Source: an uncultured Blautia sp.
GTDB taxonomy: Bacteria; Bacillota; Clostridia; Lachnospirales; Lachnospiraceae
NCBI GenBank assembly: GCA_900552095.1
Contig: URYM01000110.1
Span: 1-6,209, forward strand
Reading direction: 5' to 3'
Length of the DNA stretch: 6,209 nt
A model generated the notes under the pieces. The model did no database searches. It saw only the letters and a list, made by a program, of their open reading frames with translations, and was not told the origin of the DNA. Position 1 is the stretch's first letter. Every line of letters begins with the position of its first letter. A program made the position numbers and the translations under genes. This document shows positions 5,783-6,209 of this stretch, piece by piece.

Positions 5783-6172
5783 ATGTCAGCAATTACGTAT
5801 AAATGTCCCAACTGCGGCGGAGAGCTGAAATTTGATCCGGGGAAACAGCAGTATCACTGTGAATATTGTATTTCGGACTTTGACCAGGAGACGCTGGATC
5901 AGCTGCAGCCGGAGCGGGGGACTGAGGAGAAAGCAGAGGATCAGGAGGGAGCGGTGGTCTACTCATGTCCCAGCTGCGGAGCGCAGATCATAACAGATGA
6001 GACGACGGCGGCTTCTTTCTGCTACTACTGTCATAATCCGGTGGTGCTCTCGGGACGGCTGGAGGGAGAATATCTGCCGGATGCCATTCTTCCATTTTCC
6101 ATCACCCGGGAGCAGGCATTGGAAGCCTTTGAAAAATTTGTGAAGAGCCGACGGTTTGTACCTCGTTCTTTC
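5783..6172 (+). CDS. Zinc-ribbon protein, TFIIB-type / YdjG-like (3' truncated)
   Basis: The first 130 residues of a probable partner of the preceding SPFH protein are present. There are two zinc-binding modules: CPNC...CEYC (Cys8, 11, 26, 29) and CPSC...CYYC (Cys62, 65, 80, 83), joined by an acidic linker (about residues 34-56). The segment after it, LPDAILPFSITREQALEAFEKFVKSRR, begins the conserved body of the family. This architecture is usually annotated as TFIIB-type zinc ribbon-containing protein and resembles Bacillus YdjG; related proteins have roughly 300-380 residues, and a membrane segment may follow in the missing part. The ATG at 5783 is chosen because GGGGG (5772-5776) precedes it and homology begins at once; the open frame extends upstream, but that part overlaps the previous gene and looks non-homologous. 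The frame runs into adapter, adding the artefact residues LSLIHI, so the stop at 6191-6193 is not real. Confidence 0.85.
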
Positions 6173-6209
6173 CTGTCTCTTATACACATCTGACGCTGCC
6201 GACGATCTT
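6173..6209 (-). other. Nextera Read-1-side sequencing adapter (artefact)
   Basis: CTGTCTCTTATACACATCT (6173-6191) is the reverse complement of the 19-bp Tn5 mosaic end, and GACGCTGCCGACGA (6192-6205) completes the Nextera Read 1 adapter. The last four bases, TCTT, are in the i5 index position and would fit the reverse complement of index S517 as I recall it. The genome sequence ends at 6172. Confidence 0.98.

Noticed and set aside
5116..5811. A 231-codon open frame on the - strand opposite the SPFH gene.
   Set aside because: It is a shadow frame, rich in Arg/His/Pro, with no plausible start context or homology; the sense gene has clear domains and an RBS.
31..6191. A 6.1-kb composite transposon with 19-bp inverted terminal repeats (Tn5/IS50 mosaic ends).
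   Set aside because: The repeats are flanked by Nextera adapter and index sequence and no transposase is encoded; they are library artefacts.

Overview
This window looks like a fragment of an endospore-forming Firmicute, most likely class Clostridia and plausibly a Lachnospiraceae-type gut anaerobe. The evidence is a spore germination permease and a germination lipoprotein, the sporulation signal gene spoIIR, strong AGGAGG-type ribosome binding sites, GTG starts and the family content. The lineage is an inference. All recognised genes lie on the + strand, most of them tightly packed. I see no tRNA, rRNA, CRISPR array, phage gene or natural mobile element.

Both ends are library-preparation sequence, not genome. 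Positions 1-49 are an Illumina Nextera i7-side adapter and 6173-6209 the Read-1-side adapter. Biological sequence therefore runs only from 50 to 6172. The two 19-bp transposase mosaic ends face each other as inverted repeats and imitate a transposon. They also add artefact peptides to the two truncated terminal genes.

Layout: (a) 50-1225, germination genes: the C-terminal half of a GerAB-type permease overlaps by ATGA a short GerC-like lipoprotein that has only the N-terminal domain. (b) 1226-1901, spoIIR, the forespore signal for sigma-E activation, with a plausible sigma-F promoter just upstream. (c) 1902-3329, a sigma-A-like promoter, murI (glutamate racemase), an ATGA-coupled DUF1934 gene and a strong intrinsic terminator. 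(d) 3405-4524, prfB (release factor 2), split by the classical autoregulatory +1 frameshift at codon 26. (e) 4534-6172, an SPFH-domain protein with two C-terminal zinc ribbons, followed by the start of a protein with two CxxC...CxxC modules. This pair resembles the Bacillus YdjI/YdjG membrane-stress proteins.

The genes do not form one pathway. They are three or four short transcription units covering germination and sporulation signalling, D-glutamate supply for peptidoglycan, translation termination and a probable envelope-stress module. I do not find a convincingly new system. The points most worth a second look are the GerC-like protein without its C-terminal domain, the prfB frameshift site with a shortened Shine-Dalgarno-like element, the SPFH/zinc-ribbon pair directly behind prfB, and the adapter contamination.
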